A DNA stretch of 64,000 bases, taken from Bosea sp. ANAM02. GTDB lineage: Bacteria; Pseudomonadota; Alphaproteobacteria; Rhizobiales; Beijerinckiaceae. The notes beneath the pieces were generated by a model. That model was not told the origin of the DNA. It did no database searches and was given only the letters and a program-made list of their open reading frames with translations. Below, piece after piece: positions 33,836 to 42,386 of this stretch; the stretch's first letter is position 1; every line of letters starts with the position of its first letter. The position numbers and the translations under genes were made by a program. The stretch lies in assembly GCF_011764485.1 (NCBI RefSeq), contig NZ_AP022848.1, positions 524,001 through 588,000 on the forward strand. Reading direction: 5' to 3'.

Positions 33836-34726
33836 ATGAGCGCTTCCGCCCTCCGTTACATGCGCCCGCTGGTCCGGGCCGCGAGCTTCATCGCTCCGCG
33901 CACGGCCGGCCGGCTGGCCTTCCGCCTCTTCTGTACCCCGCCGCGCCCGGCAAAGCGAAACGGAAACGGCGGCACGGGCGAGCAGGCGCTGCCGGCAAAG
34001 CTGCGGCAGGCGAGCCCGCGCGCGATTCCCTTTCCCTGCGGGAGTGTGCAGGCCTATGTCTTCGAGCCCGAGGGACGGGCGCCGACCCGGACGGTCCTGC
34101 TGGTCCATGGCTGGACCGGGGATGCGGCCTCGATGTCGGGTTTCGTCGAGCCGCTGCTGGCGGAGGATTTCCGGGTCGTTGCCTTCGACCTGCCCGGCCA
34201 CGGCGCCTCGACCGGGCGCGAGCTCAATATCCCGCTGGGTGTCGCAAGCCTCGCAGCGGTGTCGCGCGTGTTCGGGCCGTTCCACGCGATCGTCACCCAT
34301 TCCTTCGGTGGCGCGATCATGCTCGCCGCGCTGGCGGGTTCGGTCCGGGGGCAACCGGTAGTCAGCGCCGACAGGCTCGTGCTGATCTCGGCACCGTCCT
34401 CGATCACCCGGATCACCCGGCAGTTCGGCAACGCACTCGGCCTCGGCCGGCGCGGGCAGGCGGCGCTGGAGCGGCGCATCCATGTCGTCGCCGGCAATCC
34501 GGTCGAGGCTTTCGAAGGGCCGCTTCAGCTTGAGTCGATCGGATTGCCGACGCTCGTGATCCATGACCGGCAGGATCGAGAACTCGGCTTTCAGCATGCG
34601 CAGGCGCTCGCCGAGGCCGGCCCATTCGTCCGGCTGGAAGCGACGGACGGCCTCGGCCATCGCCGCATCCTGAAGGCGCGCCCGGTTGCCGAGAGCGTGG
34701 CCCGCTTCGTGGTTGGCGAGGGTTAG
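33836..34726 (+). CDS. alpha/beta hydrolase, MarR-controlled
   Basis: A 296-aa protein. After an N-terminal helical segment of about 60 residues, the hydrolase fold begins at VLLVHGWTGDAASM; the nucleophile is in THSFGGA, and a histidine in DGLGHRRIL completes the triad. Its divergent MarR regulator and shared operator suggest induction by a toxic ester-like or phenolic compound. The exact substrate cannot be told from the sequence. The stop codon lies inside the start of the next palindromic repeat. Confidence 0.86.
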   Translation: MSASALRYMRPLVRAASFIAPRTAGRLAFRLFCTPPRPAKRNGNGGTGEQALPAKLRQASPRAIPFPCGSVQAYVFEPEGRAPTRTVLLVHGWTGDAASMSGFVEPLLAEDFRVVAFDLPGHGASTGRELNIPLGVASLAAVSRVFGPFHAIVTHSFGGAIMLAALAGSVRGQPVVSADRLVLISAPSSITRITRQFGNALGLGRRGQAALERRIHVVAGNPVEAFEGPLQLESIGLPTLVIHDRQDRELGFQHAQALAEAGPFVRLEATDGLGHRRILKARPVAESVARFVVGEG

Positions 34727-34826
34727 AGCAGTTCCACAATTCTCCGAATTGCGGAACTGCTCTAGGTCTTTGCTTTAGCGCATTTTCTTCACGCGAACCG
34801 GTGTCCATTTCGCTCGAAAGTGCTCT
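34724..34826. repeat. palindromic repeat pair between hydrolase and hemH
   Basis: TAGAGCAGTTCC (from 34724) is mirrored by GGAACTGCTCTA (to 34764), with an inner CAATTC/GAATTG stem. A second segment, AGCGCATTTTCTTCACGCGA followed by TTTCGCTCGAAAGTGCTCTA, belongs to a common rhizobial repeat family. It separates the converging genes and could work as a bidirectional terminator. Confidence 0.75.
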
Positions 34827-34829
34827 AGC

Positions 34830-35894
34830 TCAGAGCCAGCCCATCAATTCGCGCTGGACGACCTCGGCGATGACGTCGATGCCCTCGCGGGAATCATTCA
34901 GGCAGGGCAGGTAGGCGAATTTTTCGCCGCCATTATGCAGGAATATCTCGCGGTTCTCGCCGTCGAGCTCTTCCAGCGTCTCCAGGCAGTCGGCCGAGAA
35001 ACCCGGTGCGACGATCGCCATCGACTTCTTGCCGGCCTGGGCCAGCGCTTTCACCGTCTCGTCGGTATAGGGCTGGAGCCATTCGTCCGGGCCGAAGCGC
35101 GACTGGAAGGTCAGCGGGAACTGCTCCTCGGTGAGACCGAGCTCAGCGCGCAGCAGGCGCCAGGTCTTGACGCACTGGCAGTAATAGGGGTCGCCCTTCA
35201 GCAGGTATTCCTTGGGCATGCCGTGGAAGGAGCAGAGGATGACCTCGGGCGTAAAATCGAGCTTCGCCAGCGAGGCGCGCATCGAGCGGGCGAGCGCGCC
35301 GATATAGACGGGGTCGTCGTGATAGGGCGGGGCGACGCGGATCGAAGGCTGCCAGCGCATCTGCATCAGCGCGCGAAAGGCCTGATCGCAGGCGGTGGCC
35401 GAGGTCGGCGCGGCATATTGCGGATAGAGCGGCACCAGCAGGATGCGCTCGCAGCCCTGGTCGAGCAGGGCCTTCAGCCGGCTCTGCACGTCGGGAAAGC
35501 CGTAGCGCATCGCCCAGTCGAAGATGACGCGCTCGCCGGCAAGCGGCTGCAGGCGCTCGGCCAATTGCTCGGTCTGCGAGCGGGTGATCGTCTTGAGCGG
35601 GCCTTCATCGCGCTCGTTGTTCCAGATCGAGGCGTAGTCCTTGCCCTTCCGGCCGGGCCGGGACGACAGGATGATCAGGTTGAGGATCGGCCACCATTTC
35701 CAGCGGGGCTCCTCGATGACGCGGCGGTCCGACAGGAACTCCTTGAGATAGGCCCGCATCGGCCAGTAGCCCGTGCCCTCGGGCGTGCCGAGATTCATCA
35801 GCAGCACGCCGATGCGCCCGTAGCGCACCCTGGGGTGATCCGGCGGCAGGGAAGCGGCTTCGCGGCTTGGTGCCGCAGCGATGTCAGCAGTCAT
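34830..35894 (-). CDS. hemH: ferrochelatase
   Basis: A 354-aa enzyme that inserts ferrous iron into protoporphyrin IX, the last step of heme synthesis. The active-site SFHGMP (histidine) and DCLETLEEL (glutamate) are present, and VLLMNLGTPE opens the domain. The start at 35894 (ATG) is preferred over a GTG two codons upstream. It matters locally because heme is the substrate of the BphO protein that serves the phytochrome, but the genes are 25 kb apart. Confidence 0.96.
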   Translation of the reverse strand: MTADIAAAPSREAASLPPDHPRVRYGRIGVLLMNLGTPEGTGYWPMRAYLKEFLSDRRVIEEPRWKWWPILNLIILSSRPGRKGKDYASIWNNERDEGPLKTITRSQTEQLAERLQPLAGERVIFDWAMRYGFPDVQSRLKALLDQGCERILLVPLYPQYAAPTSATACDQAFRALMQMRWQPSIRVAPPYHDDPVYIGALARSMRASLAKLDFTPEVILCSFHGMPKEYLLKGDPYYCQCVKTWRLLRAELGLTEEQFPLTFQSRFGPDEWLQPYTDETVKALAQAGKKSMAIVAPGFSADCLETLEELDGENREIFLHNGGEKFAYLPCLNDSREGIDVIAEVVQRELMGWL

Positions 35895-35945
35895 GAGCAC
35901 AAGCTCTCCCTAGATCGCCGCGCACCCTGGTGGGGGCGAGGTGGC

Positions 35946-36011
35946 GATCTATCTCTTTCGTGAGCATCGGATTTCTCCGGAAAGTGCAATCCACTTTTCG
36001 GTCCGATGCTC
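35946..36011. repeat. GAGCATCGG palindromic repeat
   Basis: GAGCATCGG (35962) and CCGATGCTC (ending 36011) enclose TCCGGAAAGTG/CACTTTTCGG arms. The flank ATCTATCTCTTTC is shared with 6324-6393. It lies between hemH and the nucleotidase gene, which are divergent. Confidence 0.8.
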
Positions 36012-36174
36012 TGCTTCGTGATTTAGACGAGTTCGCGCTTTCGTCCAGCCTCGAAACCTCCGAAAGGCGAGGTGCGACACTGCCGCCATCGGCTTCCCCG
36101 CCGTGCCCGCCTCTGGTCAGCCTGGCGGCACTCTTGCTAGTCTGGAGCGGTTCTCAGGACGTAAGGGCGCCCGC

Positions 36175-37695
36175 ATGACGAAGCTCACCCGCCGCAAGGC
36201 TCTCGGCGTCCTGGCAGCCCCGGCGACGCTGGCCGCAACCGCGCCCGTGGCGATGGCCCAGCAGCCGGCGCCGAGCTTCACGCTGCTGCTCGTCAACGAC
36301 ATCTACAAGATGAGCGACGACAAGGGCCGCGGCGGCTTCGCGCGCGCCGCCGGCATCGCCAAGGCCGAGCGGGCCAAAGGCGTGCCGGTGCTGTTCTGCC
36401 ATGCCGGCGACTGCTACTCGCCTTCGCTGATGTCGGGCTTCGACCAGGGCGCGCATGTCGTCGCCATGCAGAACAAGATGGGCCTCGACGTCTTCGTGCC
36501 CGGCAATCACGAGTTCGATTTCGGCAAGGAGAACTATCTCAAGCTGACGGCGGCGCAGACCTACCCGACCTTCGCCGCAAACCTGCGCGATGCCGCCGGC
36601 AACATCCTGCCGCATCACAAGGATTCGCAGATCTTCGAGTTCGGCGGGATCAAGGTCGGCGTGATCGGCACGGCCTTCGATCCGACCCCTCAGGTCTCCT
36701 TTCCCGGAGACCTGAAATTCTCCTCGACCATGGAGGCGCTGCGCCGCGAGGCCAAGGTTTTGAAGGGGCAGGGCGCCGACATCCTCGTCGCGGTCGTCCA
36801 TGCCGACCGGGCGATGGATTACGAGATCGTCCGCTCGCGCGTGGTCGATATCGTGCTCACCGGTCACGACCACGACCTCGCCATTGCCTATGACGGCAAG
36901 GTGGTGATGGTCGAGTCGAATGAGGAGGGCAATTACGTCACCGCGATCGACATCGCCGTCAGCGTCCGGGGCGAGGGCGCGGCGCGGCAGGTCTCGTGGA
37001 CGCCGACCTTCCGCGTCAACGATTCCCGCTCGGCCACGCCGGATCCGGATGTTGCCGCCATCGTGAAGGGCTACGAGAGCGAGCTGTCGAAGGAACTCGA
37101 TGTCGATATCGCGACGCTGGCCGCACCGCTCGATTCCCGCACCGGCGTCATCCGCACGCAGGAAACCGCGATCGGCAACCTGATCGCCGATGCGATCCGC
37201 TCCGCGACCGGTGCACAGCTCGCCATCACCAATGCCGGCGGCATTCGCGCCAACAAGCAATATGCCGCCGGGCAGAAGCTGACCCGCCGCGACATCCTGA
37301 GTGAACTGCCTTTCGGCAATGCGACGGTGATGGTCGAGATCACCGGCAAGGACGTGAAGGATGCGATCGAGAACGGGTTGCGCGATGCACCGCAGGGTGC
37401 CGGTCGTTTCCCGGTCGTCTCCGGCCTTACATTCGAGGCCGATCTCAAGCAGCCGCAGGGCTCGCGCGTGACGTCGGTCACGGTCGACGGCAAGCCGATC
37501 GATACTGCCGCCAAATATACCGTAGCCTCCAACAACTTCATGCTGCAGGGCGGCGACGGCTATACGGCGCTCGGACGTGGCCGGACGCTGATCGGCCTGA
37601 CCGACGGCAAGCTGATGGCCAACGAGGTGATGGTCTATGTCCGCAGGCTTGGCATGGTCGATGCCAGGGTCGAAGGCCGGGCGGTCCTGAAGTGA
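36175..37695 (+). CDS. 5'-nucleotidase/metallophosphatase family protein
   Basis: A 506-aa periplasmic two-domain nucleotidase. The N-terminus TRRKALGVLAAPATLAA looks like a Tat signal with cleavage near AMA-QQ. Residues about 35-260 are the metallophosphatase domain (GNHEFDFG and GHDHD metal ligands), although LLLVNDIYKM replaces the usual TND/H opening. About 330-480 is the C-terminal nucleotide-binding domain (ITNAGGIRANKQY). It probably hydrolyses extracellular nucleotides. Its last four bases overlap the ung start codon. Confidence 0.9.
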   Translation: MTKLTRRKALGVLAAPATLAATAPVAMAQQPAPSFTLLLVNDIYKMSDDKGRGGFARAAGIAKAERAKGVPVLFCHAGDCYSPSLMSGFDQGAHVVAMQNKMGLDVFVPGNHEFDFGKENYLKLTAAQTYPTFAANLRDAAGNILPHHKDSQIFEFGGIKVGVIGTAFDPTPQVSFPGDLKFSSTMEALRREAKVLKGQGADILVAVVHADRAMDYEIVRSRVVDIVLTGHDHDLAIAYDGKVVMVESNEEGNYVTAIDIAVSVRGEGAARQVSWTPTFRVNDSRSATPDPDVAAIVKGYESELSKELDVDIATLAAPLDSRTGVIRTQETAIGNLIADAIRSATGAQLAITNAGGIRANKQYAAGQKLTRRDILSELPFGNATVMVEITGKDVKDAIENGLRDAPQGAGRFPVVSGLTFEADLKQPQGSRVTSVTVDGKPIDTAAKYTVASNNFMLQGGDGYTALGRGRTLIGLTDGKLMANEVMVYVRRLGMVDARVEGRAVLK

Positions 37696-38390
37696 ATTGC
37701 AGCGAGGCGCTCGCAGCCTTCCTGGCGAGCGGGAACTCCAGAGGCTGGCGGGGCTTGCCGGCCTTCGCCGCGGGTGGGGGCGCCGCGCGCGCCTGCGCCG
37801 CCGTCGATGCCGAACGGGCTGCCGGACAGGTCGTGGCGCCGGCCCCGGAACGGGTCTTCGCCGCACTCGCACTGACGCCGCTCGATGCGGTCCGCGCCGT
37901 CATCCTGGGCCAGGACCCTTATCCGACGCCGGGCCATGCCAACGGGCTCGCCTTCTCCCATGTCGGTCCGCCGCCGCTGCCACGCTCGCTCGTCAATATC
38001 CACAAGGAGCTTGCCGCCGATCTGGGAGAGCCTGCGCCCGCGGACGGCGACCTGACCCGCTGGGCGAAGCAGGGCGTGCTGCTGCTCAACACCGCGCTGA
38101 CGGTGCGGGAGGGGGCGAGCAAGGCCGGCTCGCATCTCTCGCTCGGTTGGGGTGCGGTGACCGACGCGGTGATCGCGGCGGTCTCGCGGGAGCGTCCGCA
38201 TGTCGTCTTCCTGCTCTGGGGCGCTCCCGCGCAGACGAAGCGGCCTCTGATCGACGAGAGCCGGCATCTGGTGATCGCCAGCGCGCATCCTTCCCCCCTG
38301 TCGGCGCGGCGCGGCTTCTTCGGCTCGAAGCCGTTCAGCCGGGCGAATGCCTGGCTGGAGGCGCAGGGCGAGAAGCCGATCGTTTGGTGA
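37692..38390 (+). CDS. ung: uracil-DNA glycosylase, family 1
   Basis: A 232-aa enzyme removing uracil from DNA. The water-activating loop GQDPYPTPGHANGLAFS and the minor-groove loop HPSPLSARRGF are canonical. The gene begins with GTG in a GTGA overlap with the nucleotidase gene, so it is translationally coupled. The window thus encodes two distinct uracil-DNA glycosylases, family 1 here and UdgX at 6332-7834. Confidence 0.95.
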   Translation: MNCSEALAAFLASGNSRGWRGLPAFAAGGGAARACAAVDAERAAGQVVAPAPERVFAALALTPLDAVRAVILGQDPYPTPGHANGLAFSHVGPPPLPRSLVNIHKELAADLGEPAPADGDLTRWAKQGVLLLNTALTVREGASKAGSHLSLGWGAVTDAVIAAVSRERPHVVFLLWGAPAQTKRPLIDESRHLVIASAHPSPLSARRGFFGSKPFSRANAWLEAQGEKPIVW

Positions 38391-38404
38391 AGGATACTGC
38401 CATC

Positions 38405-38492
38405 ATGGTCGGACTTGTCCCGACCATCCAGGTCTTCACCGACGCAGGGTTGTGTTCAAGACGTGGATGCTCGCCACAAGGGCGAGCATGAC
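38405..38492. repeat. ATGGTCGG / GCTCGCC palindromic repeat
   Basis: Two hairpins: ATGGTCGG/CCGACCAT (from 38405) and ATGCTCGCC-ACAA-GGCGAGCAT (to about 38490). It lies between the convergent ung and ligase genes. The 60940-61043 and 49421-49522 elements are related. Confidence 0.7.
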
Positions 38493-38517
38493 GGCTCTGT
38501 CCCCATGGGACGGGATC

Positions 38518-39750
38518 TCACCCCACCGGGCGCTCATCGGCAATGACCTTTCCATCGTTCGGCAGCGCACCGAGCGGGAGGATTTCCACTATGCCCTTGA
38601 GCTTCGTCACCTGCTGCAGGGTGGAGGAGACCGCGTCGACGAGGCCGGCCGGTTCGGCATAGATCTCCGCCTTCAGGGTCATCGTGTCGGCCTCGTTGGC
38701 GCGGCCGACGACGAGGCGCAGTTTCGCGATCTCGACATGGCGCCTGGCGATCTCGGCAACCTGTTCGGGCCGCACGAACATGCCCTTGATCTTGGCGGTC
38801 TGGTCGGCGCGGCCCATCCAGCCCCTGATCCGGGTGTTGCTGCGCCCGCAGGCGCTCGCGCCCGGGAGCACGGCAGTGAGGTCGCCGACCGCAAGCCGAA
38901 TTTGAGGGTGATGCGGGTCGAGATTAGTGATCACGACCTCGCCGACCTCGCCTTCGGGGACGGGGTCGCCGGTGCCAGGCCGGACGATCTCGACGATCAG
39001 GTTCTCATTCAGCACCATGCCTTCCCGGGCCGAAGTCTCATAGGCGATGACGCCGACATCGGCGGTGGCATAGAGCTGGTAGGCATCGATTCCGCGCTCA
39101 CGGACCCAGGCCTGGAGCGAGGGCGGAAAGGCGGCGCCGGAGACGACCGCGCGCCTGATCGAAGAGATGTCGACGCCGCGCGTCTCGGCCGCCTCGATCA
39201 GGATCTTCAGGAAATCGGGGGTGCCGGCGTAGGCATTGGGGCGATAGGCCGAAATCACCTCCAATTGCTGCTCGGTATTGCCCGGGCCGGCCGGGATCAC
39301 GGCGCAGTTCAGCGCGCGGGCAGCCGAGTCCATGATGAAGCCGCCCGGCGTCAGGTGATAGCTCAGCGTATTCAGGACGATGTCGCCCGGGCGGAAGCCG
39401 GCGGCGTAGAGGCCGCGCGCCGCGCCCCAGGCATCGGTCGCGGTGCCCTCGGGCTCGAAGATCGGGCCGGGCGAGGTGAAGAGCCGGCCGAAGGAGCCGG
39501 GCGCTTCCGGGACGAAGCCGCCGAAGGGCAGGGCCGCCTTCTGGAGGGCGGGAAGCTCCGCCTTGCGCAGGATCGGCAAGGTTGCCAGCGCCTTGCGATC
39601 GGCGATTTTGGCGGCGTCGATGCCGGCGAGCCGCTCGGCATAGGCCGGGGCCTTCAGGGCGGCGGCCAGAACCGCCGGCAGGCGGGCGAAGAGATCGGCC
39701 TCGCGCGCGGCAGGCGAGCGGGTTTCGAGCGCGTCATGGTGCTCTGTCAT
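38518..39750 (-). CDS. PaaK-like AMP-forming acyl-CoA ligase
   Basis: A 410-aa member of the phenylacetate-CoA ligase branch of adenylate-forming enzymes. LFTSPGPIFEPEGTATD is at the place of the P-loop, QLYATADVGVIAYET is the A5-like motif, and GRADQTAKIKGMFVRPEQV is the family's C-terminal motif. It would activate an aryl or short acyl acid with ATP and CoA. It is the last gene of the Liv transporter cluster, suggesting that it acts on the imported substrate. The start at 39750 is ATG. Confidence 0.87.
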   Translation of the reverse strand: MTEHHDALETRSPAAREADLFARLPAVLAAALKAPAYAERLAGIDAAKIADRKALATLPILRKAELPALQKAALPFGGFVPEAPGSFGRLFTSPGPIFEPEGTATDAWGAARGLYAAGFRPGDIVLNTLSYHLTPGGFIMDSAARALNCAVIPAGPGNTEQQLEVISAYRPNAYAGTPDFLKILIEAAETRGVDISSIRRAVVSGAAFPPSLQAWVRERGIDAYQLYATADVGVIAYETSAREGMVLNENLIVEIVRPGTGDPVPEGEVGEVVITNLDPHHPQIRLAVGDLTAVLPGASACGRSNTRIRGWMGRADQTAKIKGMFVRPEQVAEIARRHVEIAKLRLVVGRANEADTMTLKAEIYAEPAGLVDAVSSTLQQVTKLKGIVEILPLGALPNDGKVIADERPVG

Positions 39751-39783
39751 CAAAGAAGTCCTCAGGTCACCTGGAAACCGGCG

Positions 39784-39902
39784 TGGTCATCCCGGACGAA
39801 GCGGAGCGCAGAACCGGGATCCATGCCTGAACTCTTATCGGCCATGCTCCGGCATGGATCCCGGACCGGCACGGCTTCGCCGCTCGTCCGGGATGGCACG
39901 GC
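39784..39902. repeat. CCGGGATCCATGCC palindromic repeat
   Basis: CCGGGATCCATGCC (39814-39827) mirrors GGCATGGATCCCGG (39851-39864); outer arms TCATCCCGGACGA and TCGTCCGGGATG extend it. It lies between livF and the PaaK-like gene. The 48218-48315 element is a second copy. Confidence 0.8.
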
Positions 39903-39920
39903 CAAGGGAAACGCCTCCTG

Positions 39921-40766
39921 CTACGACAGCCAGCGCTTGCGGCGCTTGTAGCTCTTCACCTCGCGGAAGGACTTCTTGTTGCCCTCGGCGACGCCCAGGT
40001 AGAATTCCTTCACGTCCTCGTTCTCGCGCAGCATCTTCGCTTCGCCGTCCATGACGACGCGGCCGGTCTCCATGATGTAGCCGTAGGTGGCGTAGCGCAG
40101 CGCCATGTTGGTGTTCTGCTCGGCGACGAGGAAGGAGACGCCCTCGTCGGCATTGAGCTGGCGGACGATCTCGAAGATCTCCTCGACGATCTGCGGGGCG
40201 AGGCCCATCGACGGCTCGTCCAGAAGGATCATCTTGGGGTTCGACATCATCGCCCGGCCGATGGCGCACATCTGCTGCTCGCCGCCGGAGGTGTAGCCGG
40301 CCTGCGATGTGCGCCGCTGCTTCAGGCGTGGGAACAGGGTGTAGATCTTCTCGAGGTCGCGCTTGATCGCGGCATTGCCGTCGCGGCGGGTGAAGGCACC
40401 GGTCAGCAGGTTCTCTTCGATCGAAAGATGACCGAAGCAGTGCCGGCCTTCCATGACCTGGATGCAGCCGCGCCGGACCAGCTCGTTCGGGGACATCTTG
40501 TCCACGCGCTCGCCGTCGAAGACGATCGAGCCCTTGGTGACCTCGCCGCGCTCGGCCTTGAGCAGGTTGGAGATCGCCTTCAGCGTCGTGGTCTTGCCGG
40601 CGCCGTTGGCGCCGAGGATCGCGACGATGCCCTGGCGCGGCACGGTGAGCGAGACGCCCTTCAGCACCAGCACGACATGGTCGTAGATGACCTCGATATT
40701 GTTGAGCGACAGGATGGTGTCGCTCGCCGTCGCGGCGGCCTGTTTTTCGAGGGTGGCGGTCGACAT
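39921..40766 (-). CDS. livF: branched-chain amino acid-type ABC transporter ATPase (LivF)
   Basis: A 281-aa ATP-binding subunit. Walker A is GANGAGKTTT, the signature is TSGGEQQM, and Walker B is MILLDEPSMGL. The start at 40766 follows GGAGAGGAGCC. An N-terminal extension of about 16 residues precedes the usual LivF start. It is encoded apart from livG, downstream of the binding-protein gene and a large palindrome. Confidence 0.92.
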   Translation of the reverse strand: MSTATLEKQAAATASDTILSLNNIEVIYDHVVLVLKGVSLTVPRQGIVAILGANGAGKTTTLKAISNLLKAERGEVTKGSIVFDGERVDKMSPNELVRRGCIQVMEGRHCFGHLSIEENLLTGAFTRRDGNAAIKRDLEKIYTLFPRLKQRRTSQAGYTSGGEQQMCAIGRAMMSNPKMILLDEPSMGLAPQIVEEIFEIVRQLNADEGVSFLVAEQNTNMALRYATYGYIMETGRVVMDGEAKMLRENEDVKEFYLGVAEGNKKSFREVKSYKRRKRWLS

Positions 40767-40775
40767 CGCGGCTCC

Positions 40776-40935
40776 TCTCCTTCTCCCCCTGCGGAAGAAG
40801 GTGGCGCGCAGCGCCGGATGAGGGGTCGCGCTGCGCGTCAGGATTTTCGGGAGAGCCGCAAACGCCAACGGCGACGCGACCCCTCATCCGTCTCGGCTTC
40901 GCCGAGCCACCTTCTCCCGCAGGGGGAGAAGGGAG
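40776..40935. repeat. 160-bp palindrome between livJ and livF
   Basis: CTCCTTCTCCCCCTGCGG at the left is mirrored by CGCAGGGGGAGAAGGGAG at the right, and inner arms GGATGAGGGGTCGCG and CGCGACCCCTCATCC pair. This is a typical alphaproteobacterial mosaic repeat. In RNA it would form a long hairpin within the operon and could lower or stabilise parts of the transcript. Confidence 0.8.
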
Positions 40936-40953
40936 CCGCGGCGCCTCGTCAGA

Positions 40954-42282
40954 TCAGGACGACTTCTCGCAGGCTTCGGTGCGCTTCGGCCAGTTGCCGG
41001 CCTTCTCGACATAGTCCTTGGCGTTGGCCTCGATCAGCGGCCGGACTTCGTCCTTCATCGGCTCGATCCAGTCGCCCTTCTGCGTCCACTTGGTCCCGTC
41101 CCATTCGGCGACATAGGCCTTGTGGTGCCCGGAGTGGTCGGTGCAGCTGATCTTCACCGGCGAGGCGAAGCCCGCCATGCCGATCTCCTTCAGCCGGGCC
41201 TCGTCGATATTGAGGCTTTCGAGGCCGCGGCGCATGTCCTCGGAGGTGACGACCTTCTTGCCGGTCAGCTTCTGGGCATTGCGGATGGCCTCGACGACGA
41301 GCATCGAGTTGTAGACGCCGCGGTTGTAGAGGTTCTCGCCGACCTTTTCCTTCGGCGTCGTGCTCTTACCCTTGTCCACGACATGCTTGATGATGTCCTG
41401 GATCACCGGGAAGTTCTGGCCCGCGGCATTGAAGTTGAGCGAGCGGTAGCCCTTGGCTTCGGCGCCGCCGGCGCGGGCATCGTCGTCGCCGCCGGCCCAC
41501 CAGACGCCGACCAGCTTGCCGATCGGGAAGTTGTTCTTGATCGCCTCCTTGACCGCGGTCGGGTTCATCGCGCCCCAGCCCTGGTTGTAGAGGAAATCGG
41601 GCCGGTCGCGCCGGATCGAAAGCCAGAGCGAGCCCTGGTTCTGCATGTCGGCCGCGGCCACCGGATAGAGCTTCAGCTCGAAGCCGTATTTCTTGGCGAG
41701 GCTTTCGAGAACCGGGATCGGCTCCTTGCCGAAGGGCGCGTCGAGATGGATCAGGCCGAGCTTCTTGCCCTTGAGCTTGTCCAGGCCGCCGAGCTCGGCC
41801 GCCATGTGCTTCACCATCAGCGAGGCGCCGTCCCAATAGGTCAGCGGCGGGATGAATACCCAGGGGAAGTTCGTGCCGTCGGCCGAGGAGGACAGGCCGT
41901 AGGCCATCGACAGGATCGGGATCTTGTCGACATGGGCGCGCGGGATCGCGGCGAGCGTAGCGCCGGTCGACCATGGCGAGTAGACGATGGTGTTCTTCGA
42001 CTTGGCCTGCTCGTAGCACTCGATCGACTTCTTGGTGTCGTAGCCGGTCTCGCATTCCTCGTAGACGATCTTGACGCCGTTCACGCCGCCGTCGCGCTCG
42101 TTGATCATCGCGATATAGTCGCGCATGCCGTCGCCGATCGGGATGCCCGAGCCCGAAAACGGGCCGGTGCGATAGGCGTTGTTGGCGAAATAGATGCTGT
42201 CCTGCGCCATGGCCGAGCCGAGCGCGCCGGCGGTGAACAGGGCTCCGAGTGCTGCACCCTTCAACAGATTGCTGGTCTTCAT
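40954..42282 (-). CDS. ABC transporter substrate-binding protein (LivJ/K-like)
   Basis: A 442-aa periplasmic protein with a clear signal peptide (GALGSAMA, cleavage before QDS) and a type I binding fold. It is longer than amino acid-specific LivJ and matches the subfamily found next to AMP-ligases, which probably binds aromatic or branched-chain acids. The ATG at 42282 has GGAGGAAG upstream. Cysteines at YEECETGYDTKKSIECYE and near the C-terminus could form disulfides. Confidence 0.9.
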   Translation of the reverse strand: MKTSNLLKGAALGALFTAGALGSAMAQDSIYFANNAYRTGPFSGSGIPIGDGMRDYIAMINERDGGVNGVKIVYEECETGYDTKKSIECYEQAKSKNTIVYSPWSTGATLAAIPRAHVDKIPILSMAYGLSSSADGTNFPWVFIPPLTYWDGASLMVKHMAAELGGLDKLKGKKLGLIHLDAPFGKEPIPVLESLAKKYGFELKLYPVAAADMQNQGSLWLSIRRDRPDFLYNQGWGAMNPTAVKEAIKNNFPIGKLVGVWWAGGDDDARAGGAEAKGYRSLNFNAAGQNFPVIQDIIKHVVDKGKSTTPKEKVGENLYNRGVYNSMLVVEAIRNAQKLTGKKVVTSEDMRRGLESLNIDEARLKEIGMAGFASPVKISCTDHSGHHKAYVAEWDGTKWTQKGDWIEPMKDEVRPLIEANAKDYVEKAGNWPKRTEACEKSS

Positions 42283-42386
42283 GGACTTCCTCCGTTCGTT
42301 TCCTCCCGACCAGACTTGTGTCGGATCGGTCTTTCTGCGCCGGCGCTTCATTGTCGCCGGTCGTTTCTTGGGTCCGTCCCCCAGCC

